A stretch of 64,000 nt of DNA from an uncultured Sphaerochaeta sp. GTDB lineage: Bacteria > Spirochaetota > Spirochaetia > Sphaerochaetales > Sphaerochaetaceae. Under the pieces are notes generated by a model. The model was given only the letters and a program-made list of their open reading frames with translations, was not told where the DNA came from and searched no databases. Of the stretch, positions 44,281 to 53,050 are shown piece after piece. Numbering within the stretch: position 1 is the first letter of the stretch; the number at the start of each line of letters is the position of its first letter. The translations under genes were made by a program, and so were the position numbers. The DNA is taken from NCBI RefSeq assembly GCF_963677075.1, contig NZ_OY781873.1, positions 1,054,001 through 1,118,000 on the forward strand, in the 5' to 3' direction.

Positions 44281-46440
44281 ATGGCAACCATAAAAGATAT
44301 TGCAAAGCTTGCAGGAGTCTCGCAGGGGACTGTATCGAATGTATTGAATGGCAGGGGAAACGTGAGCAGTTCCAAGATACTGTTGGTGGAAAAGGCTGCA
44401 GAGACGCTTCAGTATCGTCCCAATGAACGGGCTAAACTTTTGAGAAAAGGCTCAAGTAAGACTATAGCTCTCGTGCTTCCGAATCAGCAGGATCAGCAAT
44501 ACATCGATTTCCAGATATCCTTTTCCAGCTATGTAGAGCACCGAGGGTTTTCCATAGAGTTGTATTACAGTGAGGACAATCCAGAGCGAGAAAAAAAGTT
44601 GCTTGCTCGCATCAAGGCAACCATGGCTTCATCGATAGCCACCTTCACTTCTCTGGGGCATCAAGCTGAGTCATTCTATAGGGCATATGGATACACATCC
44701 CCCAGTGTATTGTTTGTTGGACGTAACGGTGGCAGCCCTTTCATAGGTTTTGACTACTTGCAAGCAGCCCAGGAAATAGCCTCATATTGCTCAAGTCATC
44801 AATATCACAACATTTGTATTTTGATAGAGGAGAACACACCCTCTGATGAACTCTTTTACACAGAAATGGATCGTATATTAGGTTCGGTCAGTAAAGTACC
44901 AACGAATCTGTATTCCAGGCGTTCAAAGATCTTTGAGGTATTCGAGACTGATGTTCCACAACTAATCATAGCAACCAACATTGGAGTAGCGCGGCTATGT
45001 AAGAGCATCCAAAAGGGGTTCTTCACCAAGAGTATGACAGAAATTATTCCTCTAGCACCATTTGAGACGCTACCAAGTCAAGAGTTCAAGACAACCTATG
45101 AACTCAACTATCGCTATCTAGGAAGGAGAGCTGCCGAACTGATTGTTCAAGACGGCGAGAACGGGCAATCATTTTCAACCATGCTTCCCTCCGATGGATT
45201 TCGGAGCTGGGCTATCCCAAGGAGGTCTGCCTGCTCTTTACGCATGCTTGGGTTGGCTACTCCTTATTCTCGAACCTTGCAAAGCTTTGCAGAAAAGTAC
45301 AGTAGGGAAACGGGAGTCAAAATCGAGGTAGAGATAGCAAATTATGAACGCATGAATGAAGTATTGGTTGATGAGCAGAAAGCCTCTCAATTCGATATAT
45401 TGCGTATAGGAGCTGACGTCTTATCTTGGGATGCGGAGACCATCCTTAGGCCCTTGGATGAAATTGATTGTGATGTTGAGCATGTTTTTTCGTCACTTCT
45501 CAAAGGAATTGAACAGCCCTTCTCATGGGTGCGGGGAAGACGGTATGCAGTACCGCTCTCCCCAAGCTTGCAGATTTTATTCTACCGAAAAGACATGTTT
45601 GAGAAGCATGTAATTAGACGTATCTATCAAGAGCGATATCATACACCATTGGAAGTGCCTGAAACGTTTTCAGAATACAATAGAATTGCCAGATTCTTTA
45701 CCAAAACGTACAATACCCAATCGCCTCTCTCCTATGGTACTACATTGGCTTTGGGTTCCACCCCGATTCTTGCGGGAACTGAGTTTATCACACGCTACTT
45801 CAGTTATGCCCCTTCTTTGTTCTATGAGGGAGATCCGGCCTTGCTCAGTGATGAGGCGGAGAAGGCACTGCATGATTTGCTTGCACTACGCAATTGTACA
45901 AAAAGACCAGTAACTTGGTGGACCCAGGCAGCAAAAGATTTTGCGAATGGGGAAACAGCCATGACAATCCTTTTTTCAAATTTTGCAAGTGAGTTTTTTG
46001 GGAGGAATTCATTAGTCTCAGACAAAATTGGATTCAGCATGATCCCTGGATCGCGTCCTTTGCTAGGGGGAGGAAGCCTGGGCGTTTCCAAATGGAGCAA
46101 GAACCCTGAGGAAGCACTTGCTTTTATTACTTGGTTGGTCAGTGACCCCGTTGCCTCAGCTGTCTCTCTGTTCGGGGGAAACCCAATCACCCAATCAGTA
46201 GGGACCAATTATGAGGTTATAGAAACATATCCTTGGATGGAGGTGCTCTCTCATGGGTTTTCCCAACCCCTCGGTCAGCGTACTCCAACTTCGCATAGGG
46301 ATCCTTTCAATGACCATAGATTCATGAATCTTTTGGGTAATGCTGTTTGGTCTTGTTGGTACGATGGTCTGTCAGCCAAGAGAGCATTATCCAACGCATA
46401 TACAACATATTTGAGAGAAAGGGATCTATACAGTAAATAG
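44281..46440 (+). CDS. LacI regulator fused to a solute-binding-protein domain (second copy)
   Basis: A 719-residue paralogue of the protein at 18444-20708. Residues 1-50 are the LacI helix-turn-helix (ATIKDIAKLAGVSQGTVSNVL), about 60-310 a LacI-type sensor domain, and about 318-719 a solute-binding protein family 1 domain (for example LSPSLQILFYRKDMFEKH and GSRPLLGGGSLGVSKWSKNPEEALAFI). No signal peptide. A longer frame opens at 44227 but the homologous start is ATG 44281. It lies directly upstream of the phosphohexomutase-Phn-type operon, whose promoter carries a LacI-type operator, so it probably controls that operon. Confidence 0.87.
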   Translation: MATIKDIAKLAGVSQGTVSNVLNGRGNVSSSKILLVEKAAETLQYRPNERAKLLRKGSSKTIALVLPNQQDQQYIDFQISFSSYVEHRGFSIELYYSEDNPEREKKLLARIKATMASSIATFTSLGHQAESFYRAYGYTSPSVLFVGRNGGSPFIGFDYLQAAQEIASYCSSHQYHNICILIEENTPSDELFYTEMDRILGSVSKVPTNLYSRRSKIFEVFETDVPQLIIATNIGVARLCKSIQKGFFTKSMTEIIPLAPFETLPSQEFKTTYELNYRYLGRRAAELIVQDGENGQSFSTMLPSDGFRSWAIPRRSACSLRMLGLATPYSRTLQSFAEKYSRETGVKIEVEIANYERMNEVLVDEQKASQFDILRIGADVLSWDAETILRPLDEIDCDVEHVFSSLLKGIEQPFSWVRGRRYAVPLSPSLQILFYRKDMFEKHVIRRIYQERYHTPLEVPETFSEYNRIARFFTKTYNTQSPLSYGTTLALGSTPILAGTEFITRYFSYAPSLFYEGDPALLSDEAEKALHDLLALRNCTKRPVTWWTQAAKDFANGETAMTILFSNFASEFFGRNSLVSDKIGFSMIPGSRPLLGGGSLGVSKWSKNPEEALAFITWLVSDPVASAVSLFGGNPITQSVGTNYEVIETYPWMEVLSHGFSQPLGQRTPTSHRDPFNDHRFMNLLGNAVWSCWYDGLSAKRALSNAYTTYLRERDLYSK

Positions 46441-46462
46441 TTTGTAGTTTGTTTGAACAAAA

Positions 46463-46491
46463 TTGAAACGTTACAAAATATATGTGATACT
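46463..46491 (+). promoter_or_regulatory. Promoter with LacI-type operator, phosphohexomutase-Phn operon
   Basis: The near-perfect palindrome TTGAAACGTTACAA (46463-46476) contains the -35 TTGAAA. A 17-base spacer leads to GATACT (46486-46491). Binding there would block RNA polymerase. The site resembles the one at 23204. Confidence 0.55.
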
Positions 46492-46530
46492 ACAGTAGCA
46501 GATTGAGAGGAATAGACAAAAAGAGGTGTC

Positions 46531-48021
46531 ATGTCCAAAACATCCTACAGCAAAGTATCGCAGTTGCTTTTCCATGCATATGATATGAGAATTGATGCAT
46601 CATTTTTAGATCGGGAATCGCTTGATCGGTTGTATGATGCTCTTTCCGTGTATGCACATGATACACTGAAGGTTCAGAAAGTTCTCGTATGCAGGGATGC
46701 CCGTCTGAGTGGTCCTTCCTCTATGCAAGCCGCCATAGAACGATTTTCCGAAAATGGATTGACGGTCTACAGTGAATTGCATCCAATTACCACGTGCCAG
46801 TTTTATACCTCCTGCTTAGAGCTTGGCTCTGTGATGGGAGTAATGATTGGAGCTTCTCATAATCCTGGTCGGTATACCGGAATGAAAGTCGTGGGGCCAA
46901 GGAATATCCCGATAGCCATGGATATCGGTCCAGAAGGTGGACTGACCCGTATACAGGATCTATTCATCAATGGGAGTAAGCCCCATTTCTATGGAGAGGC
47001 AGGTCGTATTTTTTGCATTGATGGAAGAAATGACTATATTCAAGATTGTATCCGATTATCCCAGATGAAAGAGGGGGATCTCTCATCACTCACCATAGTT
47101 GTTGATGCCTTGAATGGTAGTGCCGGAACAGAGATTATGCTTGCATTGCAACACCTTGGCGCTATAGTGATTCCTAGGAATGTAGTTCCAGATGGAAGTT
47201 TTCCCCTTGGTCCACCCAATCCGATTATCGAAGCCAGTGTGGCTCCAACGATGGAATACCTGCTGACAAACCCAAACTATGATTTTTGTTTCTGTTTTGA
47301 TGGAGATGGGGACCGGATGGATGTGATCTCTCGGGGTGGAGTTTCTTTGGAACCTTCGCTGATCATGACGTTTATTGCACCAGTTCTCAAGAAGCTGTAT
47401 CCCCTGGGTAGTGCAAGGATTATTGGGTTTGATCCAAAGGCTAATCCGCAGTTGGTCACTGCGGTTGAAGAGTCTGGTCTTATCTCGCAGCTGGTCCCGA
47501 ATGGCCATTCAAAAATCAAGCATGTAATCACTGAAACAGCGGGGATGTTTGCGGCTGTCGAGGAGAGTGCCCATTATTATGTTTCCTTACCGCACCAGTC
47601 ATCCTATGTGCCAACTGAGAGTACGCTTCTGGTCTGCTTGTTGTTCCTGAAAACATGGAAAGAGCAGAAGGAAAGATATGATGCGCTTGTGGCACTACAA
47701 AACAAATCATTCAGGAAACGGGAGTGGGGATATGTCTATGCTGATGAAGTGAATAAAAGAACAGCACTGCAGGCGGTTGAGAGACTATTTTCAGAGCATG
47801 GTTATTCGATAAGCAAGACACTTCCAGACGGAAGTTCCCTAGGCTCAACAGTATTACGTTTTACATCAGAGACCCATTGGGCTTGTATCGCACAACGGAG
47901 TAGTGAGAGTGAGGCGGGGATTGCCCGTTGGTCAGTCATAGCGAGTAATAGAGACCAATTACATGAAATCGTGAGCATTATAGATAACATTGCCTCAGAA
48001 AAGGCATCGAGTGCATATTAA
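46531..48021 (+). CDS. Phosphohexomutase (second copy)
   Basis: A 496-residue phosphohexomutase, related to the one at 2504-4102 (shared AYD at the N-terminus, [28 protein letters not shown] and EESAHYY). The phosphoserine is about 109 in the ASHNP loop. Start ATG follows AGAGGTGTC. It opens the operon that continues with a phosphonate-type ABC importer. A mutase with a phosphonate-type importer is unusual and suggests that the cargo is a phosphorylated sugar or that the imported compound joins hexose-phosphate pools; this is inference. Confidence 0.88.
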   Translation: MSKTSYSKVSQLLFHAYDMRIDASFLDRESLDRLYDALSVYAHDTLKVQKVLVCRDARLSGPSSMQAAIERFSENGLTVYSELHPITTCQFYTSCLELGSVMGVMIGASHNPGRYTGMKVVGPRNIPIAMDIGPEGGLTRIQDLFINGSKPHFYGEAGRIFCIDGRNDYIQDCIRLSQMKEGDLSSLTIVVDALNGSAGTEIMLALQHLGAIVIPRNVVPDGSFPLGPPNPIIEASVAPTMEYLLTNPNYDFCFCFDGDGDRMDVISRGGVSLEPSLIMTFIAPVLKKLYPLGSARIIGFDPKANPQLVTAVEESGLISQLVPNGHSKIKHVITETAGMFAAVEESAHYYVSLPHQSSYVPTESTLLVCLLFLKTWKEQKERYDALVALQNKSFRKREWGYVYADEVNKRTALQAVERLFSEHGYSISKTLPDGSSLGSTVLRFTSETHWACIAQRSSESEAGIARWSVIASNRDQLHEIVSIIDNIASEKASSAY

Positions 48022-48034
48022 ACAGGAGCAGAAA

Positions 48035-48850
48035 ATGGTTGAGATCAAAGATTTGGTGAAGCGCTATCCCTCAGGTCAAGAAGCACTGAAGAGTGTCTCT
48101 CTTTCCCTGAAGGAGAATACTGTTATGGCACTCATTGGCCCTTCCGGCGCAGGTAAGAGTACGCTGATTAGGTGTATCAATCGTCTGGTAGAGCCCACCA
48201 GTGGAACCATTATGATTAACGGGACTGATGTATGCAAACTTGGAAAGAAGGAATTGCGATTGCAAAGAAGAAAAATTGGTATGATTTTCCAAGAGTATGC
48301 CTTGGTTGACCGATTGACTGTCATGGAAAATGTGCTCTCAGGTCAATTGGGATATGTGGGATTCTGGCCAAGTGCATTGAGAAGGTTTCCCCAGGAAGTC
48401 GTCAACCAGGCATATAGATTGCTCGACCGCGTCGGCTTGACGGATTATGTGGATAATCGAGCCGATCAGCTATCTGGTGGGCAGAGGCAAAGGGTCGGCA
48501 TTGCACGTGCATTGATTCAGAATCCAGAACTTCTGTTGGTGGATGAGCCAACCGCATCCCTTGACCCGAAAACCAGCCGACAGGTTATGCGTCTTATCGT
48601 GGAATTGGTTCAGGAACGCAACTTGCAATGTATCATCAACATCCATGATGTGATCCTGGCAAAGCAGTTTGCCGAGCGTATCATAGGTCTCCAGGATGGC
48701 AAGATTGTATTTGAGGGCAAGAGTGAAAAGATGGATGTCTCGGTTCTCAATACCATTTATGGTGAAGAGGATTGGAATGTGAAAAGGAAGTCCTCAGAGA
48801 CTGAGGAAGAAGATGAGAAAGAGTCAGATATCTTCACCTTGGGGGACTGA
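48035..48850 (+). CDS. phnC: PhnC-type ABC transporter ATPase
   Basis: A 271-residue ATPase of the phosphonate/phosphite importer class. Walker A is GPSGAGKST (about 34-42), the signature [15 protein letters not shown] and Walker [13 protein letters not shown]. An acidic, lysine-rich tail of about 25 residues follows the domain. The start is ATG 48035 after AGGAG; an in-frame ATG at 47990 overlaps the mutase and lacks family similarity. It is followed by two permease genes and the binding protein. Confidence 0.9.
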   Translation: MVEIKDLVKRYPSGQEALKSVSLSLKENTVMALIGPSGAGKSTLIRCINRLVEPTSGTIMINGTDVCKLGKKELRLQRRKIGMIFQEYALVDRLTVMENVLSGQLGYVGFWPSALRRFPQEVVNQAYRLLDRVGLTDYVDNRADQLSGGQRQRVGIARALIQNPELLLVDEPTASLDPKTSRQVMRLIVELVQERNLQCIINIHDVILAKQFAERIIGLQDGKIVFEGKSEKMDVSVLNTIYGEEDWNVKRKSSETEEEDEKESDIFTLGD

Positions 48851-48852
48851 AT

Positions 48853-49650
48853 ATGCAAGAAACACAAAAGATATGGCGTAAGAAACACAAAATAGAGAAT
48901 CCATTTCTTCGATACGGGGTGTTGTTGCTTGTACTCCTATACCTCTATCTTGCAGGTACAGGAGTTGAATTCAATGGCGAACGTATCGCTATGGGGCTGA
49001 GCAGGGTAGGAAAACTGTTCGGTGGATTCTTCAATCCCGATTTTCAATCCCGTGGAAAGTATATCGTAGAGGGGATTCTGGAAAGTGTTGCAATGACTTT
49101 CGCCTCCTCCCTTTTTGCAATGCTGATTGCAGTCCCTATAGCATTGGGTGCATCAAGGAACCTTGTTCCCAAAGGAGTGTATGTCATATTCAGGATATTG
49201 CTGGTGTTTATCAGGAGTATGCATGTTGTCATACTGGGAATCATTTTTGTGATCATGTTCGGTTACGGCCCCCTCGCCGGTGTTCTTACCCTAGTTGTCA
49301 ATGGTGTGGGGTTCATTGGAAAACTGCTGGCTGAAGATATTGAGAATGTTCAGGAAGAACAGCTGGAGGCTGTCAGGGCGACCGGGGCCACCTGGTGGCA
49401 GACAGTGGTGTTTGCGGTATGGCCACAGGTAGCCACCCGATTCATTGGTCTTTCAATCTACCGAGCTGATATCAGTTTCAGGCAGTCCACAATCATCGGC
49501 ATTGTGGGTGCAGGCGGGATCGGTGCCGTTCTTGATACTGCGATGGGCCGATATGATTATCGTACAGCAGGTGCAATCCTTCTTACCATAATAATCATGG
49601 TACTTGTTGCTGAGTATGTATCAAGTTCCGTGAGAAGGAGGATCGTCTGA
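48853..49650 (+). CDS. phnE: PhnE-type ABC transporter permease (first)
   Basis: Inner-membrane permease, 265 residues, with about six hydrophobic segments. The EAA-type loop is QEEQLEAVRATGATWWQTV and the C-terminal part has the PhnE pattern FRQSTIIGIVGAGGIGAVLD. The start lies two bases after the phnC stop. It probably pairs with the next permease as a heterodimer. Confidence 0.9.
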   Translation: MQETQKIWRKKHKIENPFLRYGVLLLVLLYLYLAGTGVEFNGERIAMGLSRVGKLFGGFFNPDFQSRGKYIVEGILESVAMTFASSLFAMLIAVPIALGASRNLVPKGVYVIFRILLVFIRSMHVVILGIIFVIMFGYGPLAGVLTLVVNGVGFIGKLLAEDIENVQEEQLEAVRATGATWWQTVVFAVWPQVATRFIGLSIYRADISFRQSTIIGIVGAGGIGAVLDTAMGRYDYRTAGAILLTIIIMVLVAEYVSSSVRRRIV

Positions 49651-50462
49651 TGCCAATCATTAAAGAAGATAGTTCGGTACTTTGGAAACGTCGTACTAAG
49701 ACGCAATCCCGAAACAGGTTTTTTGTATTTCTGGGAATGATGGTTGTATTTCTAGTGTCTGTTGCATTTGTCAGCAAGCAGACTATGTGGGTGTTCGTGT
49801 TGGATGCCCCTGCCCAAATACAGGATTTCATAGGGCGGATGTTCCCTCCGGATGTCAGGTATTTCGGCAAGATTGCCCCAGCACTCTGGGATACCATCAC
49901 CATCTCTGTGTTTGGGACCGGTATCGCGGTTGTCATATCCTTTGTATTGGCAATACTGGCCGCAAAGAACACGACACCGAACAGTGTAGTGAGAATGGTG
50001 GTCCTGACAATCATCGTAGCCTCCAGATCGGTCAATAGCATGATTTGGGCGCTCTTGATTGTGCAGGTAGTGGGACCGGGACTGTTTGCCAGTATCTTGG
50101 CCATAGCGATTCGTTCTCTGGGAATGATTTCCAAACTCATGTATGAGGCCATCGAGGAGATTAATCGTGAACCAATTGAGGCAATTACGGCAACCGGTGC
50201 AACCAAACCACAAATTTTTGTTTATGGATATTTACCGCAACTTATGCCTACCTTCGTAGGTACTTCTGTCTATCGCTGGGAGACTAATATTCGTGAATCC
50301 ACAATTATCGGTATCGTAGGAGGTGGTGGTATTGGTCTATTGTTGAATTCTGCAATCAATCGTTTGGCTTGGGATCAGGTGATGACGATCCTGATTACCA
50401 TATTTGCTACGGTTGTGGTATCAGAATGGGTTTCTGCAAAAGTTAGGAAGTCCATAATGTAA
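49650..50462 (+). CDS. phnE: PhnE-type ABC transporter permease (second)
   Basis: A 270-residue permease, paralogue of the preceding one, with the loop NREPIEAITATGATKPQI and ESTIIGIVGGGGIGLLLN. The start overlaps the preceding stop by one base. Two PhnE genes in tandem occur in several phosphonate or phosphite transporters. Confidence 0.9.
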   Translation: MPIIKEDSSVLWKRRTKTQSRNRFFVFLGMMVVFLVSVAFVSKQTMWVFVLDAPAQIQDFIGRMFPPDVRYFGKIAPALWDTITISVFGTGIAVVISFVLAILAAKNTTPNSVVRMVVLTIIVASRSVNSMIWALLIVQVVGPGLFASILAIAIRSLGMISKLMYEAIEEINREPIEAITATGATKPQIFVYGYLPQLMPTFVGTSVYRWETNIRESTIIGIVGGGGIGLLLNSAINRLAWDQVMTILITIFATVVVSEWVSAKVRKSIM

Positions 50463-50498
50463 TACATGCGATTCATTGATTTCAAAAAGGAGGAAATG

Positions 50499-51494
50499 AT
50501 GAAAAGAAGTGTAGTATTTATTTTGATGCTCTGTATCCTGCTCGGGAATGTGTTTGCACAGGGTGCAGTGGAATCGGCTACTGAAGAACAGGTCCAGTAT
50601 GGTGAACTTGATCCCATCTATGTTGATAAGGATGGAGATATGGTTGCTGATCCACCAGAAGATCAGAAAGATTGGCTGGACCCGGGAACTTTAGTTTTCG
50701 CTTATGCCCCAGTAGAGGATCCTGCTGTATATGAGGAGGTTTTTGTAGATTTCCAGAGGCACCTCTCAGAAAAGACCGGTAAAGAAGTACGTTGGTTTGC
50801 AGTCACAAGCTACGCCACCCAGATCGAGGCAATGCGTGCTGGAAGATTGCATGTATCTGGTTTTGCAGCAGGTACTGTACAGGACGCTGTGAATACCGGT
50901 GGATTCGTCCCGATGGTCATGATGGGTGCAGAGACTGGCATGACCGGATACAAGATGAATATCATCGCCCACCAGGATTCTGGTATCAAGACGATCGATG
51001 ACTTGAAGGGCAAGACCATTGCATTTGTGAGTGAGAGCTCCAATTCCGGGTATAGTGCGCCGAGGGCAATCCTATATGAAAAGTTTGGCATGCTCCCTGG
51101 AGAGGACTATGAAGTTGCATTCTCCGGTAAGCATGATAACTCCATTGCAGGTGTGTACAATGGCGACTATGATGCAGGGGCTATTGCCAATACAGTGCTT
51201 TATCGCATGGTGGATGGCAATCGTGTTCCCGATACTGATGGCTGGATGACGCTTATTTACGAATCCCAGACATTCCCACCGACAGCTTGGGGTGTCAATT
51301 ATCGCCTGAACCCTGAACTGCAGGCGAAGATCAGGGATGCTTTCCTCAGCTACGACTGGAGCGGTACGTTGCTGAAGGAGACTTGGCCAGAGAATGATCG
51401 GTTTATCCCTGTTGTTTATGCAGATGATTATGAGATTACCCGTGCAATTAGAAAGGGTAGCGCTGAAGTTGCAGAGATTTTGGGAGAACTATAA
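50499..51494 (+). CDS. phnD: PhnD-type phosphonate/phosphite binding protein
   Basis: A 331-residue periplasmic binding protein with a signal peptide (MKRSVVFILMLCILLGNVFA) cut before QGAVES. The PhnD-type core includes TGKEVRWFAVTSYATQIEAM, ESSNSGYSAPRAILYEKFG and TFPPTAWGVNYRL. The start is ATG 50499, five bases after AGGAGG. The ligand could be phosphonate, phosphite, phosphate or a phosphorylated sugar. No C-P lyase or phosphite dehydrogenase gene is in the window. Confidence 0.9.
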   Translation: MKRSVVFILMLCILLGNVFAQGAVESATEEQVQYGELDPIYVDKDGDMVADPPEDQKDWLDPGTLVFAYAPVEDPAVYEEVFVDFQRHLSEKTGKEVRWFAVTSYATQIEAMRAGRLHVSGFAAGTVQDAVNTGGFVPMVMMGAETGMTGYKMNIIAHQDSGIKTIDDLKGKTIAFVSESSNSGYSAPRAILYEKFGMLPGEDYEVAFSGKHDNSIAGVYNGDYDAGAIANTVLYRMVDGNRVPDTDGWMTLIYESQTFPPTAWGVNYRLNPELQAKIRDAFLSYDWSGTLLKETWPENDRFIPVVYADDYEITRAIRKGSAEVAEILGEL

Positions 51495-51505
51495 GCAGAT
51501 ACTAT

Positions 51506-51535
51506 TGTGGGGTACCCCGTGTGGTGTACCTCACA
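51506..51535 (+). terminator. Hairpin after phnD
   Basis: A 10-bp stem with one wobble (GTGGGGTAC / GTACCTCAC plus an outer T-A pair) lies 11 bases past the phnD stop. No T-run follows, so the next gene may still be co-transcribed. Confidence 0.5.
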
Positions 51536-51560
51536 GTTGCATGCATGAGAAGGATAATCT

Positions 51561-52316
51561 ATGCAGGTTGATATTTTAGGGTACTCTGGGAGTATTCAGA
51601 CAGAGACATCGACAAACACTAGTTTGATTGTACGAAGTGAAACGACAAGTATCTTGGTTGATACTTCTGGAAGTCCTGTGCAGGTAATGCTCCAGACTGG
51701 TGTTGATCCAACTCAATTGGATGCTGTACTGCTAACCCATGCACATGTTGACCATCTCTATGCGCTTCCTTCTTTGTTGCATAATCTTTGGATGCTTAAA
51801 CGCACAAAGCCCCTCGTGATAGTGGGGAGTCCTGCCACTCTGGATGTGGCAAAAAATCTTATCCGGGTATTTCAATTGAATACCAAGGATAGTCTCAGTT
51901 CCATCATTCATTGGGTTACCCAGCCTCAAAGAATTGGTGATATCGATATACAATCATTTGCTGTGTACCACCGGCCAGCCACTCCGACGCAAGGATATAC
52001 ATTCATCCATGCAGATTCCAAGGTATCCTATTTCCCTGACAGTGCTGTTCAGAAGCCATATCCTTCCTGCTCATATAATTCTGACCTCATCATTCATGAA
52101 GTGGGTGGATTGGGTAAGGATCGTGATCTATTACATAGGGAAGGGCACTCTGCTGCAAACGAGGTTGCCCAGCTTGTGAAGGAAGTAGGAGCAAGGAAAC
52201 TCTTGCTGGTGCATCTTCCACCTGATAGAGTACTGCGCGAAGAAATATTGCGTGAGGCCCTTACTTTTTTCCCAAATACAGTGATGCCCGAAGGTATAGA
52301 TACATATAGTATCTAA
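51561..52316 (+). CDS. PhnP-like metallo-beta-lactamase-fold phosphodiesterase
   Basis: A 251-residue hydrolase with the metal motif THAHVDH at about 59-65 and later ligands probably at HRP about 137 and in HEVGG and GHSAANEV. The layout resembles PhnP, which opens 5-phosphoribosyl 1,2-cyclic phosphate, and related RNase Z-type enzymes. No C-P lyase genes are present, so a cyclic sugar-phosphate or nucleotide diester substrate is a reasonable guess only. An AAGGATAA precedes the ATG. It is the last gene of the operon. Confidence 0.75.
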   Translation: MQVDILGYSGSIQTETSTNTSLIVRSETTSILVDTSGSPVQVMLQTGVDPTQLDAVLLTHAHVDHLYALPSLLHNLWMLKRTKPLVIVGSPATLDVAKNLIRVFQLNTKDSLSSIIHWVTQPQRIGDIDIQSFAVYHRPATPTQGYTFIHADSKVSYFPDSAVQKPYPSCSYNSDLIIHEVGGLGKDRDLLHREGHSAANEVAQLVKEVGARKLLLVHLPPDRVLREEILREALTFFPNTVMPEGIDTYSI

Positions 52317-52394
52317 TTTGAACAAATTTGCTTCCTTAAAAATCTTGCCTAAGACTTCCCACTCCCCTATGCTTTGCCTAAGGGGGAACCAGAA

Positions 52395-52994
52395 ATGATG
52401 TTACTACATACATGTGACCGATGTACTCAGGAAGCGGACCACCATATTGAGAAAGCTGATAAAACGGTGCTGCATCTCTGTTGGGATTGTTATAATGCCT
52501 ATCTCTGTGAGCGGATGGGGTTGGATGTTACCAAATATGCTCATCCAAAGACCATTGCAGTGGATGGACAGCGTTTCAAGGTAAAGGCAGAGGTTTATTA
52601 TGATGGTGTTATTTATTATGCCTACAAGGGGAGACAGGATGCCTTGCAAACAATTTCCTTCAATGCACCTTTTGAACTGGATGCAAAGCTTGCCATGGAA
52701 GAACTGAAACAACGAATTGCCAAGTTGTTAATTCCCCCCACCATGTTGGAGGATGATTTTCTATCACCCAAGGGTGTGATAGGTGTTGAGTATGATGAGG
52801 ATACGTACGATGATATGGCATTCATCATTGACGGTAAAAGGTATGATTCAGAGGAATTTCTGGATTTTCTGGAGAACTATCGTGGTTCAAATCTACTCTA
52901 TATTGCGGAACCAAGATTACCATCTTTGGAGGCTCAGTGGTTTGGCAAGGAAGAGCATCTAATGCCAAACATGGACGATGAGAATAATAAATAG
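52395..52994 (+). CDS. Hypothetical protein with N-terminal zinc-finger-like cysteines
   Basis: A 199-residue protein of unrecognised family. Two cysteine pairs, CDRC (about 8-11) and CWDC (about 31-34), could bind zinc. The remaining 150 residues are acidic and include a DxxYDDMAFIIDGKRYDSEEFL segment. The start at ATG 52395 or 52398 follows AAGGGGGA. No homologue is recalled. It may be co-transcribed with the gene at 53051, 56 bases downstream. Confidence 0.65.
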   Translation: MMLLHTCDRCTQEADHHIEKADKTVLHLCWDCYNAYLCERMGLDVTKYAHPKTIAVDGQRFKVKAEVYYDGVIYYAYKGRQDALQTISFNAPFELDAKLAMEELKQRIAKLLIPPTMLEDDFLSPKGVIGVEYDEDTYDDMAFIIDGKRYDSEEFLDFLENYRGSNLLYIAEPRLPSLEAQWFGKEEHLMPNMDDENNK

Positions 52995-53050
52995 GTTTTC
53001 AAAGGGGTAAATCTCTACTGACGCTTCTGCAGGGATCCAACAAGGATTCC

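Noticed and set aside
49595..50206. 203-residue minus-strand open frame
   Set aside because: Antisense shadow of the second PhnE permease.
52315..52328. Palindrome AATTTGAACAAATT at the end of the PhnP-like gene
   Set aside because: Overlaps the stop codon, too short and A/T-rich to call a terminator or operator.
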